Notes: a model not told the origin generated them from the letters alone. DNA of 64,000 nucleotides from Sciurus carolinensis (GCF_902686445.1 NC_062232.1:33994454-34058453); one strand, 5' to 3'. Positions 1 through 10,900 are shown, numbered from the stretch's first letter. Numbers and translations: made by a program.

Positions 1-257
1 CAACTGGCTAGACCAAAGCCCTGTAGCAGAACCTGGCAGCCTCATCTCTTCGTCCCCATTTGCGGTACATCCCAAGGCAGTAGAATGGACCATGCTCCTG
101 TGGACAAAAAGATCCAGGTGGTGTTGCCTTTATCAGCCTCTCATTTGTCCGCAGAACAACCTTTCCCCTGCCTTCCTTGGGTGTTGCTAGAATATTTTGG
201 GAGATTCCATGTTGATTTAGCTATAGAGTTCTTTGGATATATCTTTTATGTTTCCTT
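1..257. other. No recognised feature
   Basis: Mixed-composition sequence with short open frames only. I see no repeat family, splice-flanked exon or RNA gene. Confidence 0.5.
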
Positions 258-386
258 TCATTTATAAGAGATGGGGTTTCCTTCTGTTGCCTGAGCTAGC
301 CCCAAATTTCTGGGCTCAAGCCATCCTCCTGCCTCAACCTCCAGAGTAGTTGGGACTATAGGTACACACTACCATGCCCAGCTGGA
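258..386 (-). mobile_element. B1-like (7SL-derived) SINE
   Basis: Reads as the reverse complement of an Alu/B1-type monomer: 'gggctcaagccatcctcctg' followed by 'cctcaacctccagagtag' and a 'gggactatagg' segment. There is no clear TSD. An older, diverged copy. Confidence 0.75.
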
Positions 387-444
387 TGTACCTCTTTGTA
401 TGACATTTTTAATGGTTGCTCTAAGTATTACAATATAATTATAT

Positions 445-666
445 ATATTTTTTTTGGGGGGGGAGGTACCAGGGATTGAACTCAGGGGCACTTAACCACT
501 GAGCCACATCCCCAGCCCTTTTTTGTATTTTATTTAGAGACAGGGTCTCATTAAGTTGCTTAGGGCCTCGCTAAATTGCTGAGGCTGGTTTTGAACTCAT
601 GATCCTCCTGCCTCAGTCTCCCAAGCTGCTGGGATTATGGGCATGCACCACCACGCCTGGCTAATG
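445..666 (-). mobile_element. Composite B1/ID SINE
   Basis: The antisense ID half ('ggtaccagggattgaactca', 'gagccacatccccagccc') is followed by the antisense B1 half. A perfect 10-bp TSD, ataattatat, lies at 435-444 and 667-676, so the boundaries are firm. Confidence 0.93.
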
Positions 667-1168
667 ATAATTATATTTACATAACTTAGCCTACCAGTGT
701 CAACATTTTACCAAAATGAGCAGAGTGTAGAAATCTTAGCTTTATTTATAATTCCTAACCCTCCCCATTTATAATGTAATTGTCTTAAGTATTTCCTATA
801 CATACATTGCAAACTACAGAAGCCAAAGTCATAATTGTTGTTTCAACTCTCTTGAGCACAATTTAGAAAACACCAAGAAGAAAATATGGCTGTTGTGTTT
901 ACCCATATTTTTGCTCTGTCTTTCATTATTCCTTCCTGATAGGCCAAGATGTCTTCTTTTATCATTTTCTTTTCATATGGAGAACTTCCTTTAGTCATTC
1001 ATTAGGGTAGGTCTGCTGGCAACAAATTCTTTTAACCTTCTGTCATTAGAGAATATCTCGATTTCCCCTTTGTTCCTGAAGGATATTTTCCCTAGCTACA
1101 CAATTCTGCACTGAAAGTTCTTTTGGGCACTTGAGAAATACTGTTTTCCTACAGCCTCTCATGGTTTC

Positions 1169-1385
1169 TTTTCTTTCCTTTTCTTTTTGGTACTGAGGAT
1201 CTGACCCAGGGACGCTTTCCACTGAGCTACATCCCCAGCCCTTTTGATTTTTTTTTACTATGAGACAGGGTCTTACTAATTTGCTGAGGTTCTCACTAAG
1301 TTACTGAGGCTGGCCTCGAACTTGTGATCCTCCTGTTTCGGCCTCCCCAGTTGCCGAGATTACAGATGTGCACCACCACGCTCAG
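1169..1385 (-). mobile_element. Composite B1/ID SINE inside L1 relic
   Basis: Both antisense halves are present. Imperfect flanking repeats agcct(c)tcatggtttc occur at 1152-1168 and 1386-1401, duplicated from the surrounding L1 sequence. Confidence 0.9.
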
Positions 1386-2090
1386 CAGCCTTCATGGTTT
1401 CAAATGAGAAATCCACTGTCATCTGAACTGTATTTCCCCCATAGGTAACATGTTGCCTTTTTCTACCTCCTTTCAAGATTTTTTTCTTTGTCTGAATTTT
1501 AAGGAGTTTGACAATGATGAATCTTCCCATGGATTTCTTTGGATTTATCCTGTTTGGGGTTTTCTCAGCTTCTTCAATCCATAGGTCTAAGTCTTTTGCC
1601 ATATTTTGGAAATGTTTAGCCATTATTTCTTCAAATGCTATTTCAGTACCACCTTTTTCCTTCCTCCTCTCCTTCTGAAACTCCCATGATCCAAATATTA
1701 GATTTTTTTTTGGTTCTAGTCTCACTGTCCCTGAATCTCTATTCTTTTTTTCCAGTCTTTTTTCTCTCTGTTGTTCAGATTGAGTGGATTCTATTTTATC
1801 CTCAAATTTGCAATGTTGCTTCAATCCTTTATATTTTACTATTGAGTTTTCAGTTATTATAATTATTAGTTCAAAACTTGCCATTCGATTCTTCTTTGTA
1901 TCTTCTATTTCTTTGCTTAAACTTTCTATTTTTTTAATTTGCTTCAAGGAAGCATGTTGGTCATTGTTTGCCCAGCATTTTTATGACAGCTATTTAAGAT
2001 TCCTTGTCGGATAATTCTAACAATTCTGTCATCATGGCTAATTGTCTCTTCTCATTCAAGTTAAGAGTTTCCTGTTCTCGGTATGAAGAG

Positions 2091-2093
<3 letters not shown>

Positions 2094-2128
<35 letters not shown>

Positions 2129-2308
2129 GTACCAGGGATGGAACCCAGGGGTGATTAACCACTGAGCCACATCCCCAGCCCTTTTTATTTTTTATTTAGA
2201 GACCGGCTCTCACTAAGTTGCGGAGGCTGGCTTTGAATCTGCAATCCTCCTGCCTCAGTCTCCTGAGCCTCCAGGAGAACAGGAGTGTGGCCACTGCACC
2301 TGGCGGAT
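2094..2308 (-). mobile_element. Composite B1/ID SINE inside L1 relic
   Basis: Starts with a poly(T) of about 30 bases (the A tail on the other strand), then the ID half and a diverged B1 half. The flank 'ttaagagtttcctgttctcg' continues the L1 relic. Confidence 0.88.
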
Positions 2309-2823
2309 TTTTTTTTTATATATATAAGATTGTGCATATTACTTAAACCTTGTGCTTTAGCTGGCCTCCCTGATGCTGCTCTGGCGTGGACACTGCCTTG
2401 CTCGTCAGATGAGGGCTAAAGTCCACGCTTTTCACTCTGTCCTCAGCCTTTGTTGGCGCATGCGTATTACTGCCAGGTAGGGGTGGGAGGTCTGGCTTCC
2501 TGCACCCTCTCTGGGAGTGTTGGTAGTGCTTCATTATTGCTTCCATGACACCATGCTGGGGGTGACCACATTAACACTTAGGGGTGACAAAAGCTCAGGT
2601 TCTCCACCAGGTCCCTGACATCACGCCTGAGGGACTCCCCATGTGCTTTCCATTGACAGCGAGGAGGGGACTCCTAATTACCCAGCAGGGACATGACTCC
2701 TGCCTTCCCACCCAGCCTTCTCAGATGCCTCCTGGGTAGGCAGAAGGAGTGGTCTGGGGCATCTTACAGTTGGGCAAGGGTGGAAATCTAGGCCCTGCAC
2801 TTGGCCTTTCCTGGAGGGGCGGG

Positions 2824-2962
2824 GCTTTTTTTTTTTTTTTTTTTTCTTTTCTGTAGTGTTTGGCTGGAGTACAGCAATTATTGTCTGAAAGTTTTCTATC
2901 TTGCTAGACTCTCCTTTCCTGGTCTTCTGCTAGAAAGATCAGGTTTTTTTTTTTTTTTTTCT
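2824..2962. repeat. Two poly(T) tracts
   Basis: T-rich runs lie at about 2826-2846 and 2944-2960 inside or at the edge of the L1 relic. No SINE body is attached to either. Confidence 0.7.
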
Positions 2963-3429
2963 GTCTGTGCCTGTTGATGTTTCCAGGTTGCTGACTTTTC
3001 CAACATTCAGTCTGGAAGATATGAGACAAAAAGAAAACTGAGAATCCGCAGCATGTTGTTGCTCAGGTCCTGAGGCCCTGAACAGGTCTCTCCATCCTGT
3101 TTTACCCATAAAATTAAAGGTTTTAGCTTTAATTAGGAGGAATTGGGAAAAGTGCATTTATTCCATCCAAAGGCTGCTTTTTGCCACAGACAGGGAAATA
3201 TTATTCTATTGCTCTGTATTTGTGTTTGGGGGACCTTTTCCATGGTAAGGAATCCGTGCTTGAATGAGGAACAGTCTTAGCAAATTATTGGATTTTTAAA
3301 AAAAATAAACTTGAAAAGATAAGCCTCTGCCAAAATGTTTCTCTCTCTGCTGTCAAGATTATGTAAGAGAGCGAAGCCACTGTTTGGGAGGGGGGGTGGG
3401 TAATGAACCCAAGTCTGGGGATTTCTTTG

Positions 3430-3654
3430 CATGTTTTTATTGAGGTGTGATTGATACATAAAAAATTGCGCATATTTAAAATATATATAGCTTGGTATCT
3501 ATATATAATTTTAATTTGCATTTCCCTAATGATAGTAATGCCACTGAGCATCTTTTCAAGTGCTTTTCTGCTATCCATATATCTTTTTGATGAAGTGTCT
3601 ATTCAAATCACTTGTCCAAATGTTACTGGGTTGTTTTCTTATTATTAAGGTTTG
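3430..3654 (-). mobile_element. L1M 3' region fragment, antisense
   Basis: Contains the characteristic antisense L1 segment 'tttgcatttccctaatgata', then 'gagcatcttttcaagtgctt' and 'tgtctattcaaatcact'. Truncated and AT-rich. Confidence 0.75.
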
Positions 3655-3866
3655 TTTATTTTTTGGTTTTTGTACTGGGGATTGAACCCAGGGGCGCTTA
3701 ACCACTGAGCCACATCCCCAGCCCTTTTTTTATATTTTATTTAGAGACAGTGTCTTGCCAAGTTGCTTAGGGTCTCACTAAGTTCTTGAGGCTGGTTTGG
3801 AACTCACAATCCTGCCTCGGCCTCCCGAGCCACTGGGATTACAGGTGTGCTCCACAATGCTCCATG
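3655..3866 (-). mobile_element. Composite B1/ID SINE
   Basis: Antisense ID half then B1 half. Near-identical flanks ttattattaaggttt (3639-3653) and ttattattgagttt (3867-3880) mark the TSD. Confidence 0.92.
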
Positions 3867-4169
3867 TTATTATTGAGTTTTGAGATTTTGAAAAACATAT
3901 TTTAAATATAAATCCATTATTAAATTCATGCTTTGTAATTAAAAATAGAATTACCACATGATCCAACAATTCCATTTCCGGGTGTATATGCAAAAGTGCC
4001 AAAAGCAGACCCTCGAAGACTTACTTGTGCCCTGTTGTTTATAGCATCGTTATTCACAGTGGCCAGAAGGTAGAAGCAACCCATATGTCCACAGGTGGAA
4101 GAACGTGTACTCAAAATGCGGTACATCTATACGATGGAATATTGCTTGCTTTAAAAAGGAGGAAGTTCT

Positions 4170-4290
4170 AGAGCCAGGCACATGGTGCCCACCTGCAATC
4201 CCATCTACAGGGGAGGCTGAGGCAGGATGATTACAAATTCAAGGCCAATCTAGGCAATGTAGGAAGATCCTGTGTCAAGATAATAAATAA
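4170..4290 (+). mobile_element. B1-like SINE
   Basis: Begins 'gagccaggcacatggtgccc' and carries 'gaggctgaggcaggatgatt', ending in an A-rich 'ataataaataa'. Directly abuts the next SINE. Confidence 0.8.
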
Positions 4291-4487
4291 CCGTAGCGCC
4301 CGCCTGTAATCCCAGCAGCTTGGGAGGCTGAGGCAGGAGGATCCCACGTTCAAAGCCAGCCTCAGCAATTTAGCGAGGCCCTAAGCAACGTAGCAAGACA
4401 AAAGACTGGAGATGTGGCTCAGTGGTAAAGCTCTCCTGGGTTCAAGCCCCAGGACTGAAAAACAAAACAAAACAAAACAAAAAAACA
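4291..4487 (+). mobile_element. Composite B1/ID SINE
   Basis: B1 half ('cctgtaatcccagcagcttg') followed by ID half ('gatgtggctcagtggtaaag', 'gggttcaagcccc'). Ends in an (AAAAC)n-type tail. Confidence 0.88.
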
Positions 4488-4502
4488 ACTCCTCAACTCC
4501 TT

Positions 4503-4587
4503 TCTTTCTTTGGTGGTGCTGGGGATTGAACCCAGGGCCTCACACATGCTAGGTGAGCGCTCTGCGGTTCAGCTACAACCCAGCCCT
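4503..4587 (-). mobile_element. ID-like SINE
   Basis: Antisense ID: 'ggtgctggggattgaaccca' then 'cacacatgctaggtgagcgc' and 'acaacccagccc'. Confidence 0.85.
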
Positions 4588-4761
4588 CATTCCTTTTTAT
4601 CAATGAGGAAAAAAAAAAAAAGACTACGTGATTCCACTTATATGAGATATCCAAGTTAGTCAAATACATAGAGATGAAAGAATGGTGGTCGCCAGGGGTT
4701 AGGGGAAGAGGTGCCGAGGGATTTGTTGTTGAGTGGATATAGTTTCTACCTTTACTCTCCA

Positions 4762-4806
4762 AGAATGAGAGAGGTCCTGGTTCCATCCCCAGTATTGCAA
4801 AAAACA
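4762..4806 (+). mobile_element. Truncated ID-like fragment
   Basis: Only the right end is visible: 'gtcctggttccatccccagt' followed by an A-rich tail. Confidence 0.45.
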
Positions 4807-4946
4807 ATTGATGCTACAAATGATGCCAAAATAACTGGATGTCATGTGGAAAAATATGAATCTCAATCTCGACCTCACACCACATATGAAAATTCATCTG
4901 AGAAGGATCATACATCTATATAAAATCATACCTATATATAAAAATC

Positions 4947-4957
<11 letters not shown>

Positions 4958-4986
<29 letters not shown>
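4958..4986. repeat. (AT)n microsatellite
   Basis: Uninterrupted AT dinucleotides, abutting the T tail of the next SINE. Confidence 0.9.
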
Positions 4987-5003
<17 letters not shown>

Positions 5004-5212
5004 CCCCAGTATTAGGGATTGAACTCAGGGCCTCCTGCATGGTAGTCAAGCACTCCACCTCTGAGCTACCCCCTCAGCCCTTTTTAATTTTCTTTTAATT
5101 TGAAGACAGAGTCTCTCTTACATTGCTGAGGCTGGCCTCAAGCTTGTGATCCTCCTGCCTCAACCTCCTGAGTCGTTGGGATTATAGGTATGTGTCCTTG
5201 TGTCCAGCGAAA
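4987..5212 (-). mobile_element. Composite B1/ID SINE
   Basis: T run, antisense ID half ('attagggattgaactcaggg'), then antisense B1 half ending 'tgtgtccttgtgtccagc'. Confidence 0.87.
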
Positions 5213-5623
5213 CCATGTAAGTTTTCAAAACCTTAAAAGACTCTCTTCATAATTTGAGATAGGCAAATTTTGCTTAGCAGATCACAGGAAGCAGTAACCA
5301 TAAAAGAAAACATGGATGAGAGTTCATCCAAATGAACAACTGAAATGATTAAAGAAGGATTAGAAGGTCCCTCTTGTATCTGCTAAAGTTTTTCCCATGC
5401 CTTTAACTCAAAACTGTCGATATGTCACAGTGGCATATTTTGGGGTGGCGTATTCTGAGCTCCTTCAATACAATGCAGTGCTGCTCAGAGGGCATGAACT
5501 ATTGCCATATGCACCACATGAAGAATCTCAATGCTGGATGGAGGAAGCCTCACACAAATGAAGGTATACTGTACGACTGCATTTAGATGGAATTCCAGAA
5601 TGAGCAAAACTAATGTATAGAGC

Positions 5624-5907
5624 CAGGCATAAGGTGCAATGTACAATTATTAGCTATCAAATTGAAATTAAAATAAAAGCAACTGAGCCAGGCATGGTGG
5701 CCCATGCCTATAATCCCAGCAACTCAGGAAGCTGAAGCAGGAGGATGGCAAATTCAAGGCCAGCCTCCACAATTTAGGGAGACCCTATGCAATTTAGCGA
5801 GACCCTGTCTCAAAATCAAAAAAAATACAAAGGGCTGAGGATGTGACTCAGTGGTTAAGCCTCTCTGGGTTCAATCCTTGGTACCAAAGCAAACAAATGA
5901 ACAAATA
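5624..5907 (+). mobile_element. Composite SINE with extra SINE head, inserted in L1
   Basis: The L1 flank is duplicated: aaaactaatgtatagag at 5607-5623 and aaaactaatatagag at 5908-5922. The insert starts with a short SINE head ('ccaggcataaggtgca'), then about 45 bases of AT-rich sequence, then a full composite SINE from about 5683. Confidence 0.8.
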
Positions 5908-6090
5908 AAAACTAATATAGAGAGGAAGAAGTCAGGATGTTGATTGCCTCTGATAGATGGGATTCAGTAATGACTATGAAAGAACAAGAGGAAACTTTTA
6001 TGGGTCATGAAAGTGCTCTGTACCTTGATAAATTTGAATCACAGGGCATTTGTCAAAACCCAGTGAATGTGCTCTTAAAATTTGTGTCTT

Positions 6091-6502
6091 TCTCTGGGTG
6101 TAGTGGTGCATACCTGTAATCCTAGCTACTCAAGAGGCTGAGGCAGGAGGATCACAAGTTAGAGGCCAGCCTCAGCAATTTAGCAAGACTCTGTTTCAAA
6201 ATAAAAGGTAAGGGAAGAATGAAGGATGGATTGAGTAGAGGGAAATGAGGGGTGAGGAGGGCTCCGGTGTGGGGAAGGAAAGATAATGGAATGAGACAAG
6301 CATCATTACCCCATATACGAGTATGATTATTCAAACGGTGTGACTCTACTGCGTGTACAACCTGAGAAATGAAAGTTGTACCCCATTTGTGTACAATGAA
6401 TCAAAAAATAATAATTAAAAAAAGAATAAAACCAAAAACAAAATAAAAGGGCTAGGGATGTAGCTCAGTGGTAGAGTACCTTGGGTTCAATCTCCAATAA
6501 CC
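6091..6502 (+). mobile_element. Composite SINE split by an insertion
   Basis: The B1 half lies at 6091-6208 and the ID half ('gctagggatgtagctcagtg') at 6449-6502. A 230-bp non-SINE segment, with its own TSD, lies between them. Confidence 0.85.
6209..6438 (+). mobile_element. Short L1-tail-like retroinsertion inside SINE
   Basis: Flanked by perfect 12-bp repeats caaaataaaagg (6197-6208 and 6439-6450). The body ('gtgtgactctactgcgtgta', 'gttgtaccccatttgtgtac') ends A-rich. It looks like a 5'-truncated LINE 3' end of lineage-specific type. I recognise this segment as common in squirrel sequence, but the family assignment is inferred. Confidence 0.7.
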
Positions 6503-6530
6503 ACACACACACACACACACACACACACAA
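6503..6530. repeat. (CA)n microsatellite
   Basis: CA dinucleotide array grown from the tail of the split composite SINE. Confidence 0.92.
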
Positions 6531-6637
6531 ATGTACACACAATTATGTCTTTTATTATGGGTAAATTTTATAGCAAAAAAACCCCTGTAAATGAACATTT
6601 ATGATCTATTTTAAATGCATTAAAAAAGATACATTAA

Positions 6638-6770
6638 GACTGGGGTTGTGGCTCAGTGGTAGAGTGCTTGCCTAGCATGTGTGAAGCACTGGGTTCCATC
6701 CTGAGCACCACATAATAATAAATAAATAAAATAAAGGTTCATCACAACTGAAAAAAAAAAAAAAAAAAAA
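6638..6770 (+). mobile_element. ID-like SINE (long-tail variant)
   Basis: Body 'gactggggttgtggctcagt' with B-box-like 'gggttccatcc', then the 'accacataataataaataa' tail region and a final poly(A) of about 20. Confidence 0.9.
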
Positions 6771-7332
6771 ACTCTTCAGGAGATTCCAGGATAAAGATTA
6801 AAAAAAAAAAAAAAAAATTAATGAATAGGTGAAGGGATGGGTAAATAGATCTGTCATAAAACAGATGCAGTAAAATGTTAATGGTAAAATCTAGATGAGT
6901 TCATGAATGTTCAGGGCAAAATTCAATTTTACTGTATGTTTTAAAATTAAATTAAAAATTTCATAATAAAACATTGAGGAACTATTAAAAGAACTCAGGA
7001 ATATGTTGTAAAAAGTGAAGTCTCTTCACCCACCTCAATCTTTTCCCCTTCCTAGAAGTAATTGTTATTAACAGTTGGGTAGAGATTGTTCCAAATCCTT
7101 TTCTTCTCGAATTTGCATATGTGTATGTCGAAATATACATAATAGCAAGTTACTCAACATGTGAATAGTCTCGTCCCAGTGTGTTGGTGAACCCTCCCCC
7201 CTCCACCTCTGCAAGTATACATCTGGCAGCTGCTGCTGCTGCTTCTATTTTTTTTTTTTTTTTTGGAACTAGTGTATACTTAGAGCGTCCATTCCCCAAA
7301 AGAAATTTAGTTGCTTAAACATTTTTGCTATT
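6771..7332. other. No gene; AT-rich sequence
   Basis: Contains a second A run (6799-6817), a T run (7249-7264) and AT-rich sequence that may be old L1 3' sequence. Nothing else could be assigned. Confidence 0.45.
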
Positions 7333-7345
7333 AAATATTACTCTT

Positions 7346-7551
7346 TTTTGGTTTTGGTACCAGGGATTGAACTCAGGGGCACTTAACCACTAGGTTACAT
7401 TCTCAGCTCGTTTTATTTTTTATTTTGAGACAGAGTCTCGCTAAGTTGCTTAGGGCTTGCTAAATTGGTGAGGCTGGTTTCAAACCTGCGGTCCTCCTGC
7501 CTCAGCCTCCGGAGCCACTGGAATTATAAGCCAGTGCCACTGTGCCTGGCT
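7346..7551 (-). mobile_element. Composite B1/ID SINE
   Basis: TSD aaatattactctt (7333-7345) and aaaaattactctt (7552-7564). Both halves are present, with mutations in the 'aggttacattctcagctcg' part of the ID half. Confidence 0.93.
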
Positions 7552-7827
7552 AAAAATTACTCTTCAAATAAACTGGGTCAATTAACCTACGAAAGACTGT
7601 TTTCTAGTATGCATGACGCCTGATTCTCCACGCTCTTGCCAGCACTGGGTATTAGTAATCTTTTTCATCCTAGTCCATCTGATAGATGAAAAATGGCATT
7701 TTCCTGAAAGTTGATGAGGTTGAGAGTCTCTCAATATTTTATTCACGAGGTATAATTTTTCTTTTGTATGTTGCCTTTTCATATTTTTGGCCTCCTTCTC
7801 TACTGAATTTGACTTTTTCAAATTAAT

Positions 7828-7964
7828 TCTTTTTTTTAAATATATTTAGTTGTAGATGAACACAGTATCTTTATTTTATTTATTATGTGGTGCTGAGAAT
7901 CGAACCCAGTGCCTCACACATGCCAGGCGAGTGCACTATCACTGAGTCACAACCCCAACCCCCG
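7828..7964 (-). mobile_element. ID-like SINE (long-tail variant)
   Basis: Antisense tail region 'tagttgtagatgaacacag' precedes 'tgtggtgctgagaatcgaac' and 'tgagtcacaaccccaac'. TSD aattaat at 7821-7827 and 7965-7971. Confidence 0.9.
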
Positions 7965-8085
7965 AATTAATGCTTTATATATATTTGGATATAATCCTTT
8001 CTCAGTTATCATGTTCAAAATATGAAAACATCTCTAGTCTGTGGCTTATGGCTTCTCTTCATACTTTATGACATTCTTTGATTAA

Positions 8086-8329
8086 TATTTATTTGTTTAT
8101 TTATTTGGTAGCAGGGATTGAGCCCAGGGACACTTAACCACTGAGCCACATCCCCAGCCCTATTTTGTATTTTATTTAGAGACAGGGTCTCACTGAGTTG
8201 CTTAGGGCCTCGCTAAGTTGCTGAGGCTGACTTTGAACTTGGGATCCTCCTGCCTCAGCCTCCAGAGCCATTGGGATTACAGGTATGTGCCACTGCTGAG
8301 ATTACAGGTATGTGTCACCTTGCCTGGAT
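8086..8329 (-). mobile_element. Composite SINE with internal tandem duplication
   Basis: ID and B1 halves are both present. Near the end, 'gattacaggtatgtg' occurs twice about 25 bases apart. TSD gattaa at 8080-8085 and 8330-8335. Confidence 0.9.
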
Positions 8330-8439
8330 GATTAACATAATTTTTAATTTAAACATATTTGAATGCCTAAGCTTTTCTATATAATCTGTACTTTTAATGT
8401 GCTTTTTCAAGAAATTATCCCCATCACAAGATCATATTC

Positions 8440-8598
8440 TTTTTATATTATCTCCTGAAAAGTTTCCCAGATGTTTTTTTCTACACAGATACATAATTTG
8501 TACAAGAAAATTAGAATGACATCACGCATACCTCTTTATAATCTGTTGTTGTGTCATGTAGCAATATATTTTGAACACAGTTTCATTTGAATAAATGT
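8440..8598 (-). mobile_element. Possible L1M 3'-end fragment
   Basis: AT-rich segment with 'acctctttataatctgttgt' resembling antisense L1M 3' sequence. Weak resemblance only. Confidence 0.3.
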
Positions 8599-9602
8599 TT
8601 CAGTAGTGTTGTGGGTGGGGTTTCCCAGGAAACAGACTCTGAGACAGAGATTTGTGCCCAGGAAGCTGATCAGGGAGTACTTTCAGGATCAACATGGATG
8701 GGAGAAGGGAGTGACATAGGATTAGAGAGAGAGGGGAAGTTAGGCAACTCTGAGTAGGAAAAAAAAAAAAAAAAAGCGACTTCAACTTGGTCATTTTGAG
8801 GGCCCTGCAAGTCATCCTGAATTGAAAAAAGAAGACTGGGCGTTTATATTCCTGTGTTGTTAGATGTGTGCTGTCCCTGGGGAAGAGGTGCGGGTGTCAT
8901 CGGACAAGGCAACTGACTTCAAGTGAGTACAATTCCCAGAGCTAGTGGGCAGTTGAAGGCTGTGGCTGGTAGCAGCCCTGTCGCTGGGAGTCCTAAAGAT
9001 GTGTGGGGGATCTGAGCAGCCCACCACAGAATCCACCATCATTAGGGGCTCTATTGGCCCCAAAGAGCATAAAACGTGCCCTGTCCTTGCTTAATAAACA
9101 GGGGTTAGTCTCACCAGGTCTGCGGTGGGTGACTGACTGTTGGCGTCAATGGTATCTTTTCCATTTCAGAGAAAACTTTTTAAGAAATCCCCAGTAGACT
9201 CATTACATGTCATTGTCCATAACTAGACTGTCCACCCCGAGGTGTGGGGTTGCTGGGAATGTGGGATAAGGGTTGTCATGATTTTGCACCTGGAACGTCT
9301 CTGCTCTGAACAATATTCTTAGCATAGAAGAGGTGCCTAAGGGATTTTAAACAGGAAACTAACAGGGCCTGCCACAAAATAGATTTCTACAAAATTATTT
9401 CTAATAATTGCATATGGATTTTGCTGAAACAGTCTCTATATTGCTGGACATTTTGTTGTTTCCACTGTTTTTCTGTTATCCTCTGTATTCTAATAAATAC
9501 CCTGATAATTTTTCTCTGCCCATATCCTCCATTTTATTTTTTCAAGATGAAATGCTAGATATATCGTTGTTACGCAGACGGAATGTACCTTTTAAAGAAT
9601 TT
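8599..9602. other. No gene; unassigned, possibly repeat-derived
   Basis: The segment starting 'gggtttcccaggaaacagac' has the feel of an old interspersed repeat (perhaps LTR-derived), but I cannot name it. A poly(A) lies at 8760-8775. The small open frames show no recognisable domain. Confidence 0.4.
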
Positions 9603-9773
9603 ATTATTACTATTATTTTGTATTGGGGATCAAAACCAGGAGTACTTTACCCCTGAGCCACATCCCCAGCCCTTTACATTTTATTTATTATGTTGCTAAG
9701 TTGCTCAGGCTGGCTTTGAACTTGCCTTCCTTCTGCCTCAGCCTCCCTAGTTGCTGGGATTACAGGCACCCAG
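9603..9773 (-). mobile_element. Composite B1/ID SINE, shortened
   Basis: TSD ccttttaaagaattt (9588-9602) and ccttttagagaattt (9774-9788). The middle of the B1 half is deleted. Confidence 0.92.
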
Positions 9774-9971
9774 CCTTTTAGAGAATTTTGATGTAGATTA
9801 CCAAAGTAATCTTTGATGTATCTTGAAAAGGCGCTACAAATTTCTGCTTTTCCTGAGCAGTGAACAAAGAGGCCTATCTTCCCTACAGCCTTAGTGACAT
9901 TGGACTTCAACATTCTCATTGTTTCATCAGCTTTATATTCTTCAAAAGAGTAACTTATTTTAATTTTCACT

Positions 9972-10053
9972 TTTGTTTGTTTTTCTCTGTGTTGAGGATG
10001 GAACCCAGGGCCTTGTGCAGGCAAGTACCGCTGAGCTACATCCCCAACCCTTA
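9972..10053 (-). mobile_element. ID-like SINE
   Basis: 'gttgaggatggaacccaggg', 'ccttgtgcaggcaagtaccg' and 'gagctacatccccaaccc'. Confidence 0.85.
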
Positions 10054-10709
10054 ATTTATGGATTGATTTTATTGGCTGTGTTTCCTTTATTTTTCTCTCT
10101 CCCTTTTTCATTGTAGTCTAAAAAGTATGCTTTGAACCGTTTTATCTTTTAGAATATGGTTTTTGAGATACAGTCTCTATTTCGCTCTTGTGCTGTTAGA
10201 GTTAATTATAGCAGGCCTGAGTTATTTTGCTGGTCAAAGCATGAAATGTACTAATTAACAATGTTTCCTTTTAACCAGGGCCCGAGGAATTTTAGGACAT
10301 TTTGTCTCAGTTTGTTGTACTTGTTTATTAATAACAATGAGATTGATGATATGCAGGTGATCTTGGTGTTACATACCCCCAACTTCCCCCCCCCCCACCC
10401 CCCAGGGCTCTGCTATTGAGTCTTGCCACATTTAAGGAAGCAGCTAGGTACCTAAATCCAAATACTTAAATATATATTCACAATTAGTATTCACAGTGGC
10501 AGCAGCAGATGTGTGCAAAAGTACTTTCTTGCATGAATAATTATTTTATGACCTATAAATTGCTCTCTGTATACCTAATAAGTGTCAGAAATATTTTTAA
10601 AATATCACTCTGAAAAGTAAAAGGAGAAAGAAATCATTTTGAGAATCCAGCAAAGAATGATGACACATGAACTTGGAAACATGAACTTGGACACAGGAAC
10701 TTGATAAAC
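10054..10709. other. No gene recognised
   Basis: Contains a C-rich low-complexity run (10385-10404) and otherwise mixed sequence with no repeat family that I can name. Confidence 0.45.
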
Positions 10710-10710
10710 A

Positions 10711-10900
10711 TGGTAGTGCTGTGTGGTTCAGGAGGCTGAGGCAGGAGGATCGCTAGTTCAAAGTCAGCCTCACCAACCAAGTGAGGCCCTAAGCAACTTG
10801 GTGAGACCCAGTCCCAAAATAAAAAATAAGAAGGATTGGGGATGTGGCTCAGTGGTTAAGTGCCCCCGGATTCAATCCCCAGTACCCCCCACAAAGAAAA
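10711..10900 (+). mobile_element. Composite B1/ID SINE
   Basis: B1 half from 'ggttcaggaggctgaggcag', ID half 'ggggatgtggctcagtggtt' and B-box-like 'gattcaatccccagtacc'. Truncated at its 5' end. Confidence 0.88.

Larger units (their letters stand above)
840..3000 (-). mobile_element. L1/HAL1-like LINE relic (ORF1 region), antisense
   Basis: Read on the minus strand, this carries a decayed L1 ORF1 region. An open frame at 1360-1947 contains the ORF1p C-terminal signature (SMGRFIIVKL...KKILKGGRK, then TVQMTVDFS), preceded by a lysine- and glutamate-rich coiled-coil-like stretch. The part left of 1168 matches the sequence that follows ORF1 in HAL1/L1M elements ('tctgctggcaacaaattct'). Two composite SINEs (1169-1385 and 2094-2308) interrupt it. 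In-frame stops and the interruptions show it is dead. HAL1 versus L1M was not resolved. Confidence 0.75.
3895..6640 (+). mobile_element. L1M 3'-region relic, sense, broken by SINEs
   Basis: Pieces of one sense-strand L1 3' end can be followed through the interruptions. 3900-4168 has 'attaccacatgatccaacaa' and 'gtccacaggtgg'. 4620-4760 has 'gattccacttatatgagat' and 'ggtggtcgccaggggtta'. 5225-5400 resembles the end of ORF2. 5470-5623 and 5923-6090 include 'aaaagcaactga'-flanked and 'catttgtcaaaacccagtga' segments. The tail is recognisable to about 6640. No open ORF survives. Confidence 0.7.

Noticed and set aside
1360..1947. A 195-codon minus-strand open frame
   Set aside because: It is a decayed L1 ORF1 region running into SINE sequence at its end, not a host gene.
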